Below the pieces are notes generated by a model. That model made no database searches and had not been told where the DNA came from. It saw nothing but the letters and a program-made list of their open reading frames with translations. Positions 9,778-20,442 of a stretch of DNA of 64,000 nt are shown one piece after another; position 1 is the first letter of the stretch; every line of letters starts with the position of its first letter. The stretch is taken from positions 1 to 64,000 of the forward strand of contig JAIXQP010000005.1 of NCBI GenBank assembly GCA_027485675.1, written 5' to 3'. Source of the stretch: Terriglobales bacterium (lineage in GTDB: Bacteria; Acidobacteriota; Terriglobia; Bryobacterales; Bryobacteraceae). A program made the position numbers and the translations under genes.

Positions 9778-9963
9778 ATGTCCGCCGAAAACACCCCCAC
9801 CCTCCCCGAGTGGAGCCACGACTCAAACCAGGTGTTGGTGGCGATCGACGCTGGATGGCAGGACTGCGAAAGCGGCCTGGTGTCTCCAATGGCGGAAGTT
9901 GAAGCAATGGTATCGCTGTGGATTTCAAAATTTTCTTCTCGGACAAAGCCATCGGGGACCTAA
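9778..9963 (+). CDS. Putative antitoxin of a type II toxin-antitoxin pair
   Basis: This 61-residue protein has a GAGGAG ribosome site 5 nt upstream of its ATG. The central part 'AIDAGWQDCESGLVSPMAEVEAM' (read as two blocks, AIDAGWQD and SGLVSPMAEV) resembles the C-terminal toxin-binding linker of ParD-like and related antitoxins. There is no obvious ribbon-helix-helix in the short N-terminus, so the DNA-binding part may be degenerate or missing. It overlaps the toxin gene by 46 nt in another frame, as is common in such modules. Confidence 0.6.
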   Translation: MSAENTPTLPEWSHDSNQVLVAIDAGWQDCESGLVSPMAEVEAMVSLWISKFSSRTKPSGT

Positions 9964-10226
9964 ACCGCATCGTCGAGTACTTCGCGGCCGACTCGCCCGA
10001 TTCAGCCCGGCTTGTCGGAGAATCCCTCATGGCCCACATTCGCTGCCTCGCCGCCATGCCCATCATCGGCACGCCCATGGCCAAGCGCGCCAACGTCTAT
10101 AAGCTCTATCACTCCCCCTACGCCGTCTTCTACCGCGTCAACCGCTCCGGCGGCACCGTCGAAGTCCTCCACGTGTTCCACGGCGTCCGCCGCAAAAGTG
10201 TGCTCGCCACGCCACAGGCGTCCTAG
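9918..10226 (+). CDS. RelE/ParE-family toxin
   Basis: This 102-residue protein has the RelE/ParE pattern: a start 'DFKIFFSDKAIGDLNRIVEYFA', a middle helix pair and C-terminal strands 'YKLYHSPYAVFYRVN' and 'VEVLHVFHGVR'. Family members are either mRNA interferases or gyrase inhibitors; the form here is nearer ParE, but I cannot decide. The GTG start lies inside the antitoxin gene, so translation is probably coupled. The 80 bp after it (10227-10306) hold only a small palindrome, gcacac-c-gtgtgc at 10281-10293. Confidence 0.8.
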   Translation: MDFKIFFSDKAIGDLNRIVEYFAADSPDSARLVGESLMAHIRCLAAMPIIGTPMAKRANVYKLYHSPYAVFYRVNRSGGTVEVLHVFHGVRRKSVLATPQAS

Positions 10227-10306
10227 CCAAGCCCACACCCCCGTCTTCGCCTTTCCATGAAATCAATCACTTAGCGATTGGCACACCGTGTGCACGGAAG
10301 CTGCGC

Positions 10307-11578
10307 ATGAGTGGCAACGCCTATCGCAGCCTGTTCGGTCTTGTCTTTCTCGCCGGTCTCACCTTCGGAATCTTCACCGCTAGCGCCTTCTCCTGGAACG
10401 TCCCCGACGACACCAACGTCAACTCGCGCTACACCGTCGAACGCATCGAACTCTCCGGCGTCCCCGAATCCAAGCTCTCGGCGAGCCTCCGCAAGGAGCT
10501 CCAACAGCGCGTCGGCGAAAAATTCTCCCCGGAGGCCTTCGCCAAACTCGCCGGCCGCGTCCGCGAAGAGGTTCGCGCCCGCCTGGTCGCCCCCAAGCTC
10601 CTCCGCGGCTCCTCGAGCGAACAGATTCGCGTCGTCTTTGAAGTCTCCGGCCGCCGGCTCGACCTCCTCGCCAAGCCCTCCCGCCTCACCTATCACACCG
10701 CCCAGGGCTGGACCGGCGATCTCACCATGCAGCTCGGCGGCGCGCATATCGGCATCGTCTCCGATGGCGACGAGTACGTCGAACGCGTCTCCGGCATCAA
10801 AGCCGGCTACAGTCATGGCTTCTGGCAGGATCGCATTCGCCCCGGCTTTGAGTGGCAATCCATGCGGTCTCAGTTCCATCGCTCCACCCTGGACCGCACC
10901 CCGGAGCCCTATCGCGGCTTCGAACTCTTTCAACCCGAAGTGACTTTTACGCCTTGGCGGGGCGCCGATCGGGAGGAAATCTCTTTCTCCTCCGGCCTCC
11001 GCCTCCAACGGTTCACCAACCCGTCCCCTGGAGTGAACCGCGAAGCCTCGCACGCGCTAGTAAATACTCTGCGATACCGGCGCGTGTGGGGTGAGGAATC
11101 TACCGGTGAGTCCTCGACCCACGCCGAATACCGCCTGCGAACCGGCCTCGCCGGCCTCGGCTCGGACTACCGTTTCACCCGCCACGAGGCCGAAGCCGGC
11201 CTCGATTGGCGCCGCGGCCGCCACCTCGTCCTCCTCCGCGCCCAAGGCGGCGCCATCAACGGCGACGCTCCGCTGTTCGACCGCTTCGCCTACGGCAACG
11301 CCACCACCCTCCGCGGCTGGAACAAGTTTCAACTCGCCCCGCTCGGCGCCAACAAGGCCATCGCGGGCACCCTCGAAGCCGGCACCCGCGTCTGGCGACA
11401 AACCATGTTGACCGCCTTTTTCGATTCCGGCGCCGTTTGGAACCAAAATGGCGGCGGAGCCGTCCGAAACTCTACCGGACTTGGACTCCGGGCCAAAAAC
11501 GGATTCTTTCTTTACCTGGCCGTACCGCTGCGCGCCAATCCTGTTGAGGTCGTCCTGATCACCGGCGCCTATTTCTGA
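10307..11578 (+). CDS. Omp85/BamA-TamA-like outer membrane beta-barrel protein
   Basis: This 423-residue protein has a signal-anchor-like N-terminus (about 8-27), one POTRA-like region (about 40-115) and a C-terminal beta-barrel. The barrel carries LRGWNKF with RGW at 336-338, matching the conserved VRGY/F motif of loop 6 in Omp85 proteins, and the chain ends on an aromatic Phe like other outer membrane barrels. It is shorter than BamA (five POTRA domains), so it is more like the small Omp85 variants. It overlaps the DUF4390 gene by 1 nt (TGATG), so it probably heads the operon that ends with the NtrYX-like pair. Confidence 0.75.
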   Translation: MSGNAYRSLFGLVFLAGLTFGIFTASAFSWNVPDDTNVNSRYTVERIELSGVPESKLSASLRKELQQRVGEKFSPEAFAKLAGRVREEVRARLVAPKLLRGSSSEQIRVVFEVSGRRLDLLAKPSRLTYHTAQGWTGDLTMQLGGAHIGIVSDGDEYVERVSGIKAGYSHGFWQDRIRPGFEWQSMRSQFHRSTLDRTPEPYRGFELFQPEVTFTPWRGADREEISFSSGLRLQRFTNPSPGVNREASHALVNTLRYRRVWGEESTGESSTHAEYRLRTGLAGLGSDYRFTRHEAEAGLDWRRGRHLVLLRAQGGAINGDAPLFDRFAYGNATTLRGWNKFQLAPLGANKAIAGTLEAGTRVWRQTMLTAFFDSGAVWNQNGGGAVRNSTGLGLRAKNGFFLYLAVPLRANPVEVVLITGAYF

Positions 11579-12147
11579 TGACCCGACGCCTGCTGTTCGC
11601 CCAATCCGCAGTGCCGCTCCTCCGCGCCCTCGCGCCGGAGATGCTCCAACTGCGTTGGGACGATCAACAGCTCCGCGTCCAAGCCCCATACCTCCACTTT
11701 CTCAACGGCAAGTCCCTCGAACGGCTCCACAGCGGAGCCGCTTTGGTTTTCTCTCTCCAACTCTCCCTCTCCTCAGACAAGTTCAACACCGTCGTCCGCC
11801 GCAACTTCGACCGCTTCGTCGTCAGCTTCGACCTCTGGGAGGAAAAATTCGCCATCACGCGCCTCGGACCCACCAAACAACAGGCCTCCCACCTCAGCCG
11901 GGAAGCCGCCGAACGCTGGGTCTTCGACCATACCAGCCTGAGCGTGGGCGGCCTCGCCGACAACAAACCCCTCTGGCTCCGCCTCGATCTCCGCGCCGAC
12001 GACACCCGGGAGTCCACCACGCTCCTGCTCGATCCCACCGTCAACCTCGCGCGCCTTATCGAATGGTTCGGCCGCGCCCAACGTGGCGCCGATAATCGCT
12101 GGACCCTCGACAAGGGCCCCTTCCGCCTCGCCGAACTCCGGCGCTAA
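11578..12147 (+). CDS. DUF4390 family protein
   Basis: This 189-residue protein has the DUF4390 pattern: paired strands, then 'RNFDRFVVSFDLWEEKFA' and 'VTRLG'-like text (here ITRLG), and a C-terminal helix after 'PTVNLARLIEWF'. The function is unknown. In Betaproteobacteria DUF4390 genes sit just before ntrY/ntrX-like pairs, and the same order appears here. Its ATG overlaps the stop of the barrel gene by 1 nt, indicating translational coupling. The N-terminus is only weakly hydrophobic, so its location is uncertain. Confidence 0.65.
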   Translation: MTRRLLFAQSAVPLLRALAPEMLQLRWDDQQLRVQAPYLHFLNGKSLERLHSGAALVFSLQLSLSSDKFNTVVRRNFDRFVVSFDLWEEKFAITRLGPTKQQASHLSREAAERWVFDHTSLSVGGLADNKPLWLRLDLRADDTRESTTLLLDPTVNLARLIEWFGRAQRGADNRWTLDKGPFRLAELRR

Positions 12148-12157
12148 GCTCAGAACC

Positions 12158-13541
12158 GTGAGTCTTCGCACCCAGCTCATCGCGGTCTTTCTCCTGGCCA
12201 CCCTCGCCCCCCTCGGCGCCATGCTCTGGGTCACCATCAATCTGCTCGAAACCTCCCTCACCTACGCCTCCACCGACGAACTCGACAGCATCTCCAACTC
12301 GCTCGAAGCCACCGGCCGCGAGTTCTACCAGCGCGCCAAAGACTCCATCCAACAGGACGCCGCCGTCGGCAAGCTGAACCCCCAACGCTTCGCCCGCGCC
12401 GACCGCGATCTCTGGCCTACGCAAATCGCCACCTTCCACGCAAGCGGCGAACCCGCGCGCTACTTCCTCTCCGGCGACTCGGGCGACCGCCTCAACTACC
12501 TCGTCCGCCAACCCAACGGCGACATTTGGGCCTACGCCCGCAAGCTCGGCGGCCCCGGCATGACCCGCCTGCAGCAGCAGATCGCCAGCGCCCGCGAAGT
12601 CGTCAACCGCGCCCGCGTCTTCAACCTCCGCCGCGGCTTCGTCCTCACGCTGCTCGCTTCCGCTGCCGCCGTATTCCTCGCCTCTCTCGCCTTCCTCATC
12701 TGGATAGCCATCCAGATCACCCGCCCCATGCGCGAACTCCAGCAGGGCCTCGCCGAACTCGCCAGCGGCAACTTCTCGGTTCGTCTGGCGCCCGGCTCCG
12801 GCTGCAATGAGTCCTCCCAAACCGTCGCCGCCTTCAACCGCACCGCCGTCCAACTCGAAGAGAATCGCGAGAAGCTCGTCCACCTTACCCGTGTCGCCAG
12901 TTGGCAACTCCTCGCCCGCAAAATGGCTCACGAGGTCCGCAACTCCCTCACGCCCATCCGCCTCATCATGGAGGAGCTCGGCGACCGCCACGACCCCGCC
13001 TTTCTCCAGCAAGCCGCGCAAATCGTCAGCGATGAAGTCGCCACGCTCGAACGCCGCGTCCGCGCCTTCGGCGACTTTGCGGCCGAACCCAGCGCCCACC
13101 CCCAGCCCCTCGACGTCAACTCCCTCCTCGCCGAACGCATCGCCCTCCACCAGCCCGCCCACCCCGAAGTCACCTACGATCTCACCCTCGCCCCCGGCCA
13201 GCTCCGAGCCAGCGCCGACCCCGATCTGCTCAAAGGCGTTCTCACCAATCTCCTCGAAAACGCCGCCCAAGCCGCGGGGCAGGGAGGCCGCGTCCGTGGC
13301 CGCACCTATATCGAAAACGACCGCGCCGCCATCGCCATTGAAGATAGCGGTCCCGGACTGTCGCCGCTCGCCCGCGAAAACCTCTTTGCGCCCACCATCA
13401 GCTTCAAACGCGGCGGCATGGGCCTCGGCCTTAGCATCGCCCAGCGTGGCGCCCTGCTGAGTGGCGGTACGCTCGAACACTATGAAGGAGAGTTGGGCGG
13501 CGCCGCCTTCCGCGTGCTGCTGCCCCTGGTGACAGCCGACC

Positions 13542-13549
<8 letters not shown>
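12158..13549 (+). CDS. NtrY-like sensor histidine kinase
   Basis: A 463-residue membrane kinase. I start it at GTG 12158, 10 nt after the DUF4390 stop, because the product then begins 'MSLRTQLIAVF' with the first membrane helix at 5-27. A periplasmic sensor region (about 28-158), second helix (160-187), HAMP (about 187-235), HisKA with H-box MAHEVRNSLTP (His258) and an HATPase domain with 'EDSGPGLS' and 'GMGLGLSIAQ' follow. It should autophosphorylate and pass phosphate to the adjacent sigma-54 activator, whose gene overlaps its end by 8 nt. The signal is unknown; the upstream barrel and DUF4390 genes suggest an envelope signal. Confidence 0.88.
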
Positions 13550-14863
<1,314 letters not shown>

Positions 14864-14867
<4 letters not shown>

Positions 14868-15799
14868 CCGGCCAGATAGGCCCGCAGCGCCTCCAACTCG
14901 GCCGCCTCACCGAACCGCGCCGCCTTGTGGTTGGCGTCGATGTTCTTGAGCAACCCCGAAAGCACCCCGCCCGCGCCAACCTCCACCCAGTGCGTCACCC
15001 CTTCGCCGATCAGCAGCCGGATCGACTCGGTCCACCGCACCGTCCCCGGCACCTGCTCGATCAGTCCCACCCGGGCAGCTTCGCCGCTCGACGTCAACGC
15101 CGCCGTCACGTTCTGCACGAGCGGCACCGACAAATCCGCGAACGCCGTGGCCGCCAGATCCACCGCCAGCCGCTCTTGCGCCGGCTTCATCAGCGCGCAA
15201 TGGAACGGCGCGCTTACCGGCAGCGCGACCACCCGCTTCGCCCCGGCTTCCTTGGCCAGGTTCATCGCCCGCTCCACGGCGCCGGCGTGCCCGGCAATCA
15301 CCACCTGGTCCGGCGAGTTCAGGTTCGCCGCCGAAACCACCTCCCCCTCCGCCGCTTTTGCTAAGATTCCTTCGAGAGTTCCTTCCGGCAGTTTCAATAA
15401 AGCGGCCATGGCGCCGACCCCCTGCGGAACCGCCTCTTGCATATACCGCCCCCGTTGGCGGACCAGCCGGACGGCATCAGCAAACCGGAGCGCGCCCGCC
15501 GCCACCAGCGCGGAGTACTCCCCCAGGCTGTGCCCGGCCACGAAATCTGCCGTAACTCCTTCGCTCGCCAAAACTGCGTGCGCGGCGATGGAGACGGTGA
15601 GTAACGCCGGCTGCGTATTTTCCGTCTTCTTCAGTTCTTCGTCCGGGCCCTCAAAGCAAAGTGTGCTGAGGGGAAACCCCAGAGCTTCGTCGGCCTCCGC
15701 GAAAACGGCACGGGCGGCGGGGTACTGTTCGGCTAGGCTCTTGCCCATGCCGGCAAACTGGGAGCCTTGACCAGGAAAAAGAAACGCTGTTTTTGCCAT
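14864..15799 (-). CDS. fabD: Malonyl-CoA:acyl carrier protein transacylase
   Basis: This 311-residue cytoplasmic enzyme moves malonate from CoA to ACP to supply fatty acid chain extension. The oxyanion-site motif GQGSQ is at 10-14, the nucleophile motif GHSLGEYSA has Ser91, Arg116 is in place for the malonate carboxylate and His200 is in 'SAPFHCALM'. Length is normal. It stands alone, without other fab genes nearby, and converges with the sigma-54 activator. Confidence 0.95.
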
Positions 15800-15865
15800 G
15801 AAATCATCAGTGTAGCGTGGCTGTCATGATAAATTGCTAATCTGCGGTGTCAGTGAGGAGTTTCC

Positions 15866-18800
15866 GTGAGTCTTTCTGAAATTTGCGTTCGCCGGCCAGT
15901 ATTCGCCTTCATGTTGATCATGTTCCTCGTGATCCTGGGCGTCTTCAGTTTCCTCGATCTCGGGGTGGATCTGTTCCCGAAGACGGATGCGGCGACGGTC
16001 AACGTCCGCGTACAGCTTCCGGGTGCGAGCCCGGAGGAGGTCGTCTCCCAGGTTGTCCTCCCGCTCGAGGAGACCGTGGCGGCCGTCAGCGGCATTGAAG
16101 AGATGCGGGCGATGGTCTCGGAAGGCAGCGCGAACCTCACCATTACCTTCGTGCTCGAACGGGACATCGGCGAAGCCGTCGAAGACGTTCGCGAGAAGGT
16201 TTCGGCCGCCATGCGCAAGCTGCCGCCGAACGTCCTCCCCCCCACGGTTACCAAATCGGATCCGGATAGCGATCCCATTGTGACGCTCGCCGTCAGCGGC
16301 AACCGCAGCACCCGGGAACTCACCGAAATCGCTGATAAGCAGATCCGCCGCGCCTTTGAAACGATCGATGGCGTCGGGCAGATCGACCTCTCCGGCGGCC
16401 AGACCCGCCAAGTCAACGTCTTTCTCGACATTGACAAGATGAACGGCTACAACATCAGCGCCCAGGAAGTGGAGCGGGCGCTGCGGAGCGAGAACGTCGA
16501 AACCCCCGGCGGCCGCATTGTCCGCGGCACGGCGGAGATGGGCGTCCGGACCCTGGGGCGCCTCGAAAAGGTCTCCGAGTTCAGCGACATCATTATCAAG
16601 AACGTCAACGGCGTGCCCATCCGGGTCCGCGACGTGGCCGTGGTGGAAGATTCGAACAGCGAACGCCGCTCCTTTGCCTACTACAAGGGCAAGCCGGCCG
16701 TGATCCTCGAAATCCGCCGCCAGATCGGCATGAACACGGTGAAGATCGTCGACGCCGTTCTGGCCAAGATGAAGCTCGTCAACCAGACCCTGCCGAGCGG
16801 CGTGCAGATGGGCATGGTGAAGGAGCAGGCCACCTACATCCGCAACTCGGTGGAGGCCCTCGAAGAGCACCTGATCCTGGGCAGCTTCCTCGCCGGTTTC
16901 ATCGTATTCCTCTTCATCCGCGATTGGCGGACGGTGCTGATCAGCTTCATCGCCATCCCGACGTCGATTCTCGCCACCTTTACCGTCATGAAGGGCCTCG
17001 ACTATACGTTGAACTCCATGACCTTGCTGGGCTTAACCCTGGCCGTGGGTATCGTCATCGACGACGCGATCATCGTCATTGAAAACATTCACCGGCACCT
17101 CGAAGAGTACGACCTGCCCGTCATCGAAGCCACCATCCAGGCGACGCACGAAATCACCCTGGCCGTCGTGGCGACGACGATCTCCCTGGTCATCGTCTTC
17201 GTCCCCATCGCCTTCATCTCCGGCTACGCCAAGAAGTATCTGAATCAGTTCGGCTGGACCATGTCCATCTCGATTCTCGTCTCCATGCTGGTCGCCTTCA
17301 CGGTCACCCCGGCGCTGGCGTCCCGGCTGCTCAAACGCCATCCGAAACCGGAGGGCAAGAAGAAGGTGGTCGAGCACGAGTACTCGATGTTCGATAAGCC
17401 CTACACCGCGCTGCTGAACTGGTCCCTACGCCACCGGGCAATGGTGGTTCTCGCCAGCATGCTGGTGCTGGCGTCCACCTACCCCATCTATCAGGCCATC
17501 GGCCGCGACTGGATGCCGCAGGAAGACCAGAGCGAACTCGGCATGTTCATTGAAATGCCCGAAGGTTCGTCGCTAATGCTCACCGAGCGCACCGCGCTCG
17601 CCATCGCCAAGAAGATCGAGAAGGTGCCCGGCGTCATCGCCGTCGTCCCGCAGAGCTCCTCCATGATGGCCCGCGTCACCATGGCGTTCATTACGGTTCT
17701 TCTCGATGCGCCGGACAAACGCGGCCCCATTCTTGAAATCGGCAATCAGGTGCGTGCCGCGGCGGCGGAGTTTGCCTCCGCTCGCCCGCGCATCACCTAT
17801 CCCAATGCCCTCGGCGGCCGCGACACCTTCGCGCCCATCCGCGCCATGGTGCTCGGGCCGGACATCCGGAAGCTCGTCGAGATTGGGAAAGAAGCCAATC
17901 TCGCCCTGCTCAAGCAGCCGGCCATCACCGACGTCAAGGTCAATCTGAACTTGAACAATCCCGAACTGCAGGTGAACATCGACCGGCAACTGGCGAGCGA
18001 CCTGGGCGTTCGCGTCTCTGACGTGGCCGGCGCCGTCCGGCTGCTGATGTCCGGCGAAGACCAGATCTCCACCTTCAAGGAAGGCTCTGAGCAGTATCCG
18101 GTGATGATGCGGCTGAACCCCGCGCAACGCGACAATCCCGAAGCGCTCGGTCGCCTGCTGATTCCCAGCTCCCGCGAAGGGCTCATCCGCCTGGACTCCA
18201 TCGCCAAGTTGGAGCACGGCCTGGGACCGAGCCGCATCGACCGCTTCGCCCGGCAGTTCGGCGTCTCGATGTACGGCAACGTGGCCAAGGGCGCTTCGCT
18301 CGGCGACGCGGCCTCCGCCGCGCAAAGCGTGTTCCGTGAACTCGAACTCCCCATGGGCTACAGCGTGAAGTTCTCCGGACAGGTGAAGATCCTCGAAGAG
18401 ACGACCACCAACATGCTGATGGCTATCGGTCTGGCCAGCATCTTCATGTACATGGTGCTCGCGGCGCAGTTTGAGAGCCTCATCCATCCGTTCATCATCC
18501 TGACCACCCTGCCGCTCTCGATTCCCTTCGCCCTGCTGTCGCTCATCGCCACGGGCCGGACGCTGAACCTGTTCAGCGCCCTGGGCGTCCTGCTGCTGCT
18601 CGGTATCGTCAAGAAGAACGGCATTCTGCAGATTGATTACATGAACCGCCTGCGGGACGAAGGCCATGCCCTGAAGCATGCCATCATCGAAGCCAACCGC
18701 GTTCGCCTGCGGCCCATTCTGATGACCACCTTCGCCATCGTGGCCGGTCTGCTGCCGACCGCCTTCGGCACGGGCTCCGGCGCCTCGCAACGTTCGGCGA

Positions 18801-18955
18801 TCGCCATTACGATCATCGGCGGCCAGACGCTCTGTCTGCTTCTGACCCTGCTGGTTGTCCCCGTTGGCTATGACATGGTGGAGTCCACCAAGGGCTGGAT
18901 CACGGGCCGCCGCTCGAAGAGCGTCGACGTCCCGGCGGGCGCCACCGGCGACTAA
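15866..18955 (+). CDS. RND efflux transporter, HAE-1 (AcrB-like) permease
   Basis: A 1029-residue inner membrane pump of normal AcrB length with duplicated halves, each a membrane bundle plus a large periplasmic loop. The N-terminal 'RRPVFAFMLIMFLVILG' is typical, and the proton-relay aspartates of helix 4 are present (IDDAIIVIEN, Asp399/Asp400). The GTG start has GAGGAG 5 nt upstream. Unusually, no membrane-fusion or outer-membrane partner gene is adjacent: fabD is upstream and a zinc-ribbon gene follows. It presumably borrows partners encoded elsewhere. Substrate unknown. Confidence 0.93.
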   Translation: MSLSEICVRRPVFAFMLIMFLVILGVFSFLDLGVDLFPKTDAATVNVRVQLPGASPEEVVSQVVLPLEETVAAVSGIEEMRAMVSEGSANLTITFVLERDIGEAVEDVREKVSAAMRKLPPNVLPPTVTKSDPDSDPIVTLAVSGNRSTRELTEIADKQIRRAFETIDGVGQIDLSGGQTRQVNVFLDIDKMNGYNISAQEVERALRSENVETPGGRIVRGTAEMGVRTLGRLEKVSEFSDIIIKNVNGVPIRVRDVAVVEDSNSERRSFAYYKGKPAVILEIRRQIGMNTVKIVDAVLAKMKLVNQTLPSGVQMGMVKEQATYIRNSVEALEEHLILGSFLAGFIVFLFIRDWRTVLISFIAIPTSILATFTVMKGLDYTLNSMTLLGLTLAVGIVIDDAIIVIENIHRHLEEYDLPVIEATIQATHEITLAVVATTISLVIVFVPIAFISGYAKKYLNQFGWTMSISILVSMLVAFTVTPALASRLLKRHPKPEGKKKVVEHEYSMFDKPYTALLNWSLRHRAMVVLASMLVLASTYPIYQAIGRDWMPQEDQSELGMFIEMPEGSSLMLTERTALAIAKKIEKVPGVIAVVPQSSSMMARVTMAFITVLLDAPDKRGPILEIGNQVRAAAAEFASARPRITYPNALGGRDTFAPIRAMVLGPDIRKLVEIGKEANLALLKQPAITDVKVNLNLNNPELQVNIDRQLASDLGVRVSDVAGAVRLLMSGEDQISTFKEGSEQYPVMMRLNPAQRDNPEALGRLLIPSSREGLIRLDSIAKLEHGLGPSRIDRFARQFGVSMYGNVAKGASLGDAASAAQSVFRELELPMGYSVKFSGQVKILEETTTNMLMAIGLASIFMYMVLAAQFESLIHPFIILTTLPLSIPFALLSLIATGRTLNLFSALGVLLLLGIVKKNGILQIDYMNRLRDEGHALKHAIIEANRVRLRPILMTTFAIVAGLLPTAFGTGSGASQRSAIAITIIGGQTLCLLLTLLVVPVGYDMVESTKGWITGRRSKSVDVPAGATGD

Positions 18956-19021
18956 ATTTTTATACTCCCGAATCTTTTCTCCTTGCCGATACGTCTGGTG
19001 AGATGAAAGGAGGAAATGAAA

Positions 19022-19225
19022 ATGAAATCGAACAACACTCTCCCTGTTGAAGAGTTACCCGGCCGGGTTCACTGCTATATGTGCACGCACAATGTGGAGG
19101 CGACGGTCCTCAAGCAGGGCACGGCACGGAAGACCAAGCCGGGGCAGCGTTGCCCGCGGTGCAGCGCCAGTCTGGACTCCGGCTACGTGCTCGAAGTCTT
19201 CAGCGGCAGCTTAGTCACGGCGTAA
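19022..19225 (+). CDS. Small zinc-ribbon protein
   Basis: A 67-residue protein with two CxxC pairs (CYMC and CPRC) about 26 residues apart, the usual spacing of a zinc ribbon. I prefer the ATG at 19022 over 19016 because AAAGGAGG ends at 19013, leaving 8 nt to 19022 but only 2 nt to 19016. No wider domain is recognised. A second small CxxC protein follows 28 nt later, so the two may form an operon. Role unknown; zinc ribbons of this size often bind nucleic acid or protein partners. Confidence 0.7.
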   Translation: MKSNNTLPVEELPGRVHCYMCTHNVEATVLKQGTARKTKPGQRCPRCSASLDSGYVLEVFSGSLVTA

Positions 19226-19253
19226 CTGTCCAATTGCGATATCCTGAAGGAAC

Positions 19254-19493
19254 ATGAAACGTAAGACCCCTGCCAAAGAAACACCGGTCGTGGATCCCGA
19301 GATTCTGGCATCGGCCCATCGCAGTGTCGGAATGGAGAAAGCGAAGCCTGTCCGCAAGTGTGAAGTTTGCAGCGGCGAAGTGGCGACCACCTCCGGCCCC
19401 AGCACCGGCGAGGATCTTTGCTGGGTGTGCCGCCGGCTGAAAATCAGCGCGTGGCGGGATTCCGATCTGCAAGCCTCAACTGGTGGCGAATAG
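19254..19493 (+). CDS. Small CxxC/CxxC protein, probable zinc-binding
   Basis: This 79-residue protein has two CxxC pairs (CEVC and CWVC) 17 residues apart, after a lysine-rich N-terminus. An AAGGA ribosome site lies 4 nt before the ATG. It follows the zinc-ribbon gene on the same strand and overlaps the convergent cyclodeaminase-like gene by 18 nt. I do not recognise a family. Zinc binding is inferred only from the cysteine spacing. Confidence 0.65.
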   Translation: MKRKTPAKETPVVDPEILASAHRSVGMEKAKPVRKCEVCSGEVATTSGPSTGEDLCWVCRRLKISAWRDSDLQASTGGE

Positions 19494-20402
19494 CGGCAGT
19501 TGGGTCACTTTCCCCTGTTCTAGCGCCTGTTCATAAACCCAAGCGCCGACGGCGACATCTTCGAGCCCAATCCCTACGGACTTGAAAATGGTAATCGCCT
19601 CGGCGCTTTTCCGTTGGGGTTCATGCGCCAGCGGCTCGACGAAATCCCAGTCCGGCGGATCGAAGCTGAGAATCAGGTCTCCTGCTTCCATCCGCGCCTG
19701 CTCGACGGAATCCACGACGATCTGGTCGGCTCGCCGGAAGAGTTCCGCCGGTAACTCCCGTCGGCGCGGCGAGTTGGAGCCCGCCGCGTTGATGTGCGTT
19801 CCCGCCCGGATCAGCTCCGCCGGAAACAGCGGATCTTTGGCCGAGGTGGCTGTGATGACGATATCGGCGTCCACCAGCGCCGCTTCCACCGTCGGCATGG
19901 CGGCGGCGTTGGGATAGTGGCGGGCGAAGGCCTGCGCCTTCTCCTGGGTCCTGCTCCAGACGCTGATCGCCCGTACCGGACGCACCGCCATCACCGCCTC
20001 CAACTGACTCGCCGCCTGAAAGCCGCTGCCGAGCACCGCCACGTTCTGCGCCTCCGGCCGGGCGAGCCATCGTGTCGCCAGGCCGGAGGCGGCGCCGGTC
20101 CGAATCTGGCCCAGCCAGTTGGCGTCCATCAAAGCCAGCGGCATCGCCGTCTCGGCATCATAGAGCAGGAAGACGAACCAGGCGCCGTGCTTCGGGTGCG
20201 TCGAGTAGACCTTGGTGCCAAAGTAGGCGCCGTGGGCGCCCGCCATCTGGTGCAGAACGGCGCCGGAGGGCATCGTCAGCCGCCGGCGCGGCTGGCTCTG
20301 GGCCTCGCCGGTAGCGAAATCGCGGAAGGCGTGAGCCAGCAAATCGATCGCTTTGCTCATCGGGAGCAGTTGCCGGACGGTCGCTTCGTCGATGTGTACC
20401 AT
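19476..20402 (-). CDS. Ornithine cyclodeaminase/mu-crystallin family protein
   Basis: A 308-residue NAD(P)-dependent enzyme of the OCD/mu-crystallin family. The Rossmann motif GSGFQAASQ lies near residue 126, preceded by the substrate-side 'RTGAASGLAT' stretch, and the family segment 'DIVITATSAKDPLF' follows. Members include ornithine cyclodeaminase, alanine dehydrogenase and ketimine reductases, and motifs alone do not separate them. It is transcribed away from the exported protein at 20443 across a 40-bp gap that must hold both promoters. Confidence 0.85.
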   Translation of the reverse strand: MVHIDEATVRQLLPMSKAIDLLAHAFRDFATGEAQSQPRRRLTMPSGAVLHQMAGAHGAYFGTKVYSTHPKHGAWFVFLLYDAETAMPLALMDANWLGQIRTGAASGLATRWLARPEAQNVAVLGSGFQAASQLEAVMAVRPVRAISVWSRTQEKAQAFARHYPNAAAMPTVEAALVDADIVITATSAKDPLFPAELIRAGTHINAAGSNSPRRRELPAELFRRADQIVVDSVEQARMEAGDLILSFDPPDWDFVEPLAHEPQRKSAEAITIFKSVGIGLEDVAVGAWVYEQALEQGKVTQLPLFATS

Positions 20403-20442
20403 TTCCCTTCATTGTCGCCGGGATTTCGCCGAGAAGGGCAGG

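Noticed and set aside
10281-10293. Palindrome gcacac-c-gtgtgc upstream of the barrel gene
   Set aside because: Could be an operator, but a 6-bp arm once in the window is too little to call.
18961-18966. TATACT as a promoter of the zinc-ribbon genes
   Set aside because: Good -10 match but no -35 element in range.
20353-20442. Longer start for the small exported protein
   Set aside because: The extra residues run antisense to the 5' end of the cyclodeaminase-like gene and have no ribosome site; GTG 20443 with GAGAAGGG gives a clean signal peptide.
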